From: Acridotheres tristis
Lineage: Eukaryota > Chordata > Aves > Passeriformes > Sturnidae
Direction: 5' to 3'
Assembly (NCBI GenBank): GCA_037013685.1
Contig: CM072906.1
Coordinates: forward strand, 2,646,501-2,710,500
Length of the DNA stretch: 64,000 bases
Shown: positions 60,057 through 64,000 of the stretch, in pieces
Layout of the letters: every line of letters begins with the position of its first letter
Position numbering within the stretch: position 1 is the stretch's first letter
The notes under the pieces: generated by a model
What the model saw: the letters and a program-made list of their open reading frames with translations, nothing else
Told to the model about the DNA's origin: nothing
Database searches by the model: none
Position numbers and translations under genes: made by a program

Positions 60057-63000
60057 GAAGGGCTCTCAGGAAAGGTGAGACAGAATTGAGTACTACTCAG
60101 AAAGATAAAAAACTGCTACTTTGGGAGAAAAAAATTTAATCAACCACAATATCTAGGAATACCTACAAGAAGATAAGACCTCCAGATGTAAATAATTACA
60201 ACTTTGCAAATGGCTTGCAACCCTGTTTTCCTGCCTCAAAGAAAAGCATCCTTTTAAGGTACCTCACATAAAGCTAACTAAAAGAAAAGAAATTGCAATA
60301 TCTGCTACTGAAAACTGAAAGCAGGGTACCCCAATGACTGGCATAAGTCAAAATAAATCAATTGTAGTAGTGAATCACCTTCCAGGTCTTCTTCAGACAC
60401 ACACAGAGAATTCAATCCAGACTAGGCTACTGTAAAGCTATCCCTGGATTTGGTATTTCCTAGTGATATTTGGCATAACTAACCTCAGTATGATACAGGT
60501 TAAAAAACTAACTTCTGTGCAGGGGTCCCTGTGAGGGCCATATTCACACAGCCTAAATACACTCAAGTGCCTGCACTTTATGTTTTCTAAATATGTTTTA
60601 TGGGTTTTTTAATGAAAAGTTTAATAACATCTTTCAGTCCCTTGGGTTGTCTTTTCCAGCAATTGCTCCATCAGTGGATCTGTCACCACTGACAAAACAC
60701 AAGGAACTTAAGGGATTTCAAATCCATGTCTTGATAAAGTTACATGATGAGATTTCTGGGATCATCTTTTAAACACAGTGGGCAATGACTACTACTGCAC
60801 TACCTGCCTTTGCAGAGTCTTCAAGAAATGCCTTTTGTAATGATTTCTTAGAATAATGTCATCAAAAAGAAAGATGCATAACTGCATATCCCTTTAGAGC
60901 TCAATTAAGCAGAACCTGTACTCTCTTGATGCTGAGATCTCAGCAGTGAATGTCCTGTAGTATCATAGCAGTTTTATCTATGGCATCCTAGGGGTGAATG
61001 AGGGGGAGAAAAAAATAATGATAATCAACACCTTCAGCTTCAATCAGCAGCGTGTTCCAAGATCACAGAATCTGAAATTCAAATGATCAAGAGGCCATTA
61101 GAGACATGATAGATTTAGGAGATGTATGTTCATCCTAGGGTTAATGGGGAAAAGGGTGGGGGGGAAGGGAGGAGGAAATACAGAAGCATCCAAATTCAGA
61201 AAATACAGAGGCATCCTAATTCCAAAGAAACAGAAAATGAAATATAGTTGACCATATTAATCCTTTCACAGAATAGTTACATGTCTCACTAAAAGTATAC
61301 ATACTGTCCAATCTTTAATGTTTCATGTGGGCAAAAAATACTAACAATAAATATTCCCCATCCAGCTCTAACTTTAATGGCTGTTATTTACATCAATAGT
61401 TTTGCTTATAGGATGAAAAGCTACTCCAGAGTTCTCTCACTAGAGACTAACCTTTCCATGACTCTCCATTCCACTTGGACTGGTCATACATTCTCCTCCA
61501 AGGGAAAAAGCCTCCAAAATTCCTTTGCTGCCCACACTAGCATAGCATCAGAACTGAAAAGAGTGATCCTGCAGTACAGATTTTGCTATTTGAACTCTTC
61601 AAAACAAAAATATATTCCTCTTCAAAGGGCATTTCTAACACTTATTGTTGCAAAGACATAAAAGTAATCCTTATCCATAAAGCCATTCCACAAACACCTA
61701 CATATATTTGCAAACAATTAGAAGAAATTTCTAGGGATTCCTTTAATTTCCATATGTAGTCATCGATAATCAGTGTCATAAAGATTTAAAAAACCCATAC
61801 TTTTCAACTAAAATTGGAATAAAATTTTGAGTCTTCAGGCTTTGGGACTGTATTGTCACAGTCACATCACATTACTTCCATCAAAACAGCTGGAGGTTTC
61901 CAGTGTAGGAAGCAATTATGATGAAAAGTGTCAATGTGTCATTCTCCCCAAGCCACATGATTAACTTCACATTACAGCATTTGACAAGTAGCCAGCTCTA
62001 AGTCTCCACCAAGAAAAAGGGAAATGGAGAGAGAACACACGTGCAAGTCACAAGAGAAAAGAACAGTTTACCCACTGCCATGTGAGCAGATTTTGACACT
62101 GCTGGCTGATGCCAAGTTGTGATCCACTTTCTAGAGTTTAATTGTTTTGGTGGAAAGGATGCTTAGATCTTCATGCATGAACAAACACAGTTTGCCTTGT
62201 CATGACAATGCATGTACCAAAGGTGTCTATCTACAACAACATGCTCAGTAATTATATCTTCAATGAATGGTGCAAGCATTTTAAGAGGTAACAGGCACAA
62301 TTCATGGCAGGGAGGAGATAAAATGTCCTGCCTGTCAAATGCACAACAAAGAAACAGAGTTGCTGTGATGCCTTTCAGACCGAAAAGGCTCAATCTAATG
62401 ACAGTGCCAGGTGCAAAGGAACACACACATCCCTGAAGATTCCTGGAGCAGTGACTTCCCAGGGTACACCCTCACAAAGAAACAAAGGTGTGGCGATATT
62501 TCTTAGCATGTGCTTCACCTACTACGTTAAGCCGTGTAATCTGACCAGCTGTGTCAGAAAACAATAAAGCAAAAGACAAGACAATAACAAGCCAAGAACC
62601 TGACTACACATTCCCTCCAGCTTGGAGATCTCATTTTTCCATTTCACTTGGCACTATCGGTTTTGAAGCTAATAATTTGTGAAAGTATTTGGAGGGGAAG
62701 AAAAAAAGCAACTTGGGGGACTTCATCAAAAAGAACTTCAATACTTTTTAGGCTGGAGTCAAGGCAAGGAAATGATACAAAACACATGAGATCCTGAATG
62801 CTAATTTCACTTACAGCAGGAATCTCCTGTTTGTACAGTATATTCTCCAGCTACTCATGGTATATTAAATTAATAGAAACTCTGAGCTTTAGCATATGTT
62901 TAATAGCTACAGTGTGCTTTTTTGAGCTATGATATTACTTTCCTACTGCAAAGAAAAACACACATGGATGCATTTATGTATGTCAAAAATACCCACATAG

Positions 63001-63121
63001 CCTTTGATATTAATCAACAACACATATCATCCTTGGTCAAACTGTACTTTAAGCTATACTAAACAATGTAGAAATAAGCTGGTAAAAAATGTCCTGCTGC
63101 CTCAGAACTTAGAAAAGTCCT
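60057..63121. other. unique non-coding sequence with a small duplication
   Basis: A 22-bp segment at 61176-61197 is repeated at 61201-61222 with 20 of 22 bases matching. A G-rich run precedes it (around 61157-61175). No gene or repeat family was recognised. Confidence 0.6.
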
Positions 63122-63266
63122 AAAAAACAAAAAAACAAAACAAAACAAACAAACAAATAAACAAAACCACAAAACCACAAAAAAAGATAAACAAAAACCA
63201 CAGACAAACAAAACAAAAAACAAACAAAAAACAAACTAAAACCTCAACAACAACAACAGCAAAAAT
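63122..63266. repeat. A/C low-complexity tract, (CAAA)n-like
   Basis: About 145 bp are made almost only of A and C (three G in the whole stretch, few T), dominated by CAAA, CAAAA and finally CAACAA units. The strand bias is extreme. It may be the expanded tail of a long-lost retroelement, but no element body is visible next to it. Confidence 0.92.
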
Positions 63267-64000
63267 CACTTACAAGAAAGACATTCTTCCAAAATCAGAG
63301 TCCAGTAAGTCTCTGATCCTTCCACAGTATGGCTGTAACATCACCCTGTTACCCAGATGTCCCTCACACCCATACAGCTGCAAAGATCTGGGAAACACAG
63401 CAGGACAAGAGACAATTTTTCATCTGTGTTTCAGTCAAAAAAAATGTCACTAAGTAGACAAGGCAGGTTTGGCTAACACTTCGTGATAATAACACCCAAG
63501 ACAAGAAATCTAAATTCTAATCCTCAATAGGTGTCACCCAGAAGGATGAGGGTGACATCATTTGCACATTTAGAAGGTGCTACATATTGAAATGCATCAA
63601 GTTGTTACCAGTGCACCAAAACAAGTGCAGAAATGTAATTGCTTACTCTAAAAGTGCCAATACAGGGAAATCACAGATGTTTTTTAATTGGGGGTTTGCA
63701 TCCAAAACAGCTATATCTACAATCTGTACTGAATTAGTGTTCCCCAGTGGCAGGAATGCTGCACACTCAGACATGGGAACATCATCCCTCTCATAACACA
63801 CGCAGCCAGGGCAGAACACTGTACCAAAACACTGGACAGGCACAGGAAGGCAGGGTGAGAGCAGCACAGCAGGGACAAGCAGCTCACACACGGCTTCTGC
63901 AGAGAGCCAAGAGTGACACCTGCAGGGATCCGGGCTGGCCTCACCTCAGGAGCCCAGCAGAGCCCTGACTGCACTGACTGACAGCGCTGATGCTTTAGCA
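63267..64000. other. non-coding or possibly exon-containing sequence at the window end
   Basis: The segment at 63274-63377 (minus) has the best splice context in this part of the window: an acceptor GTGTTTCCCAGATCTTTGCAG and a donor GTAAGTG, with a single open frame of 34 codons. See findings. The remainder holds only short overlapping frames. Confidence 0.5.

Noticed and set aside
1..64000. CRISPR arrays, bacterial operons, phage or plasmid features
   Set aside because: The sequence is clearly vertebrate. The only regular repeats are minisatellites without unique spacers, and no prokaryotic gene organisation is present.

Overview
The window looks like non-coding DNA from a songbird (passerine) genome: an intergenic or intronic stretch with no gene that can be named. 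It is AT-rich, has no dense ORF organisation on either strand, and carries an avian set of repeats. These are four CR1 LINE fragments (three 3'-end pieces and one that reaches the reverse-transcriptase domain), several short-to-medium LTRs with TG...CA ends, TATA boxes and AATAAA signals, and one tRNA-Ile-headed SINE with a CR1-like tail. That tRNA-Ile plus CR1-tail architecture is the one described for TguSINE1 of zebra finch and relatives, and it is the main reason for suggesting a passerine.

Layout. 1-4.1 kb: unique sequence. 4.1-5.45 kb: a long, decayed CR1 in minus orientation. 10.2-10.56 kb: a second CR1 3' end. 15.56-19.43 kb: two ~245-bp copies of an unnamed repeat, ~90% identical and in direct orientation, bracketing 3.4 kb whose centre is a 1,050-bp minisatellite (26.25 copies of a 40-bp unit in perfect register, open in all six reading frames). 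23.9 kb: a CR1 stub. 29.66-30.06 kb: two adjacent hairpins and a degraded LTR. 36.2 kb: a 15-bp minisatellite. 37.2 kb: the SINE. 47.65-48.76 kb: a well-preserved 1.1-kb solo LTR with a CpG-island-like core and an exact 5-bp target duplication. 50.6-52.56 kb: an older relative of that LTR, broken by two nested LTRs, one on each strand. 53.71-54.14 kb: a 426-bp LTR. 56.5-57.6 kb: a CR1 with a recognisable but inactivated reverse-transcriptase segment. 59.9 kb and 63.1 kb: AT-rich and A/C-rich low-complexity tracts.

The most interesting signals are (1) a ~122-bp module shared by the two related LTRs at 48.4 and 51.9 kb. It is identical except for one C in a homopolymer, keeps all 13 CpGs in both copies and contains a near-consensus CTCF motif, while the LTR sequence around it has diverged to ~80% identity or cannot be aligned. 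(2) The 40-bp minisatellite. (3) The repeat pair that brackets it.

On the minus strand I can assemble a few short open segments with good splice sites, and one segment that ends in a stop followed by tandem poly(A) signals. I do not recognise any of the proteins, and pseudo-exons of this size are common by chance, so they are reported only as low-confidence candidates.
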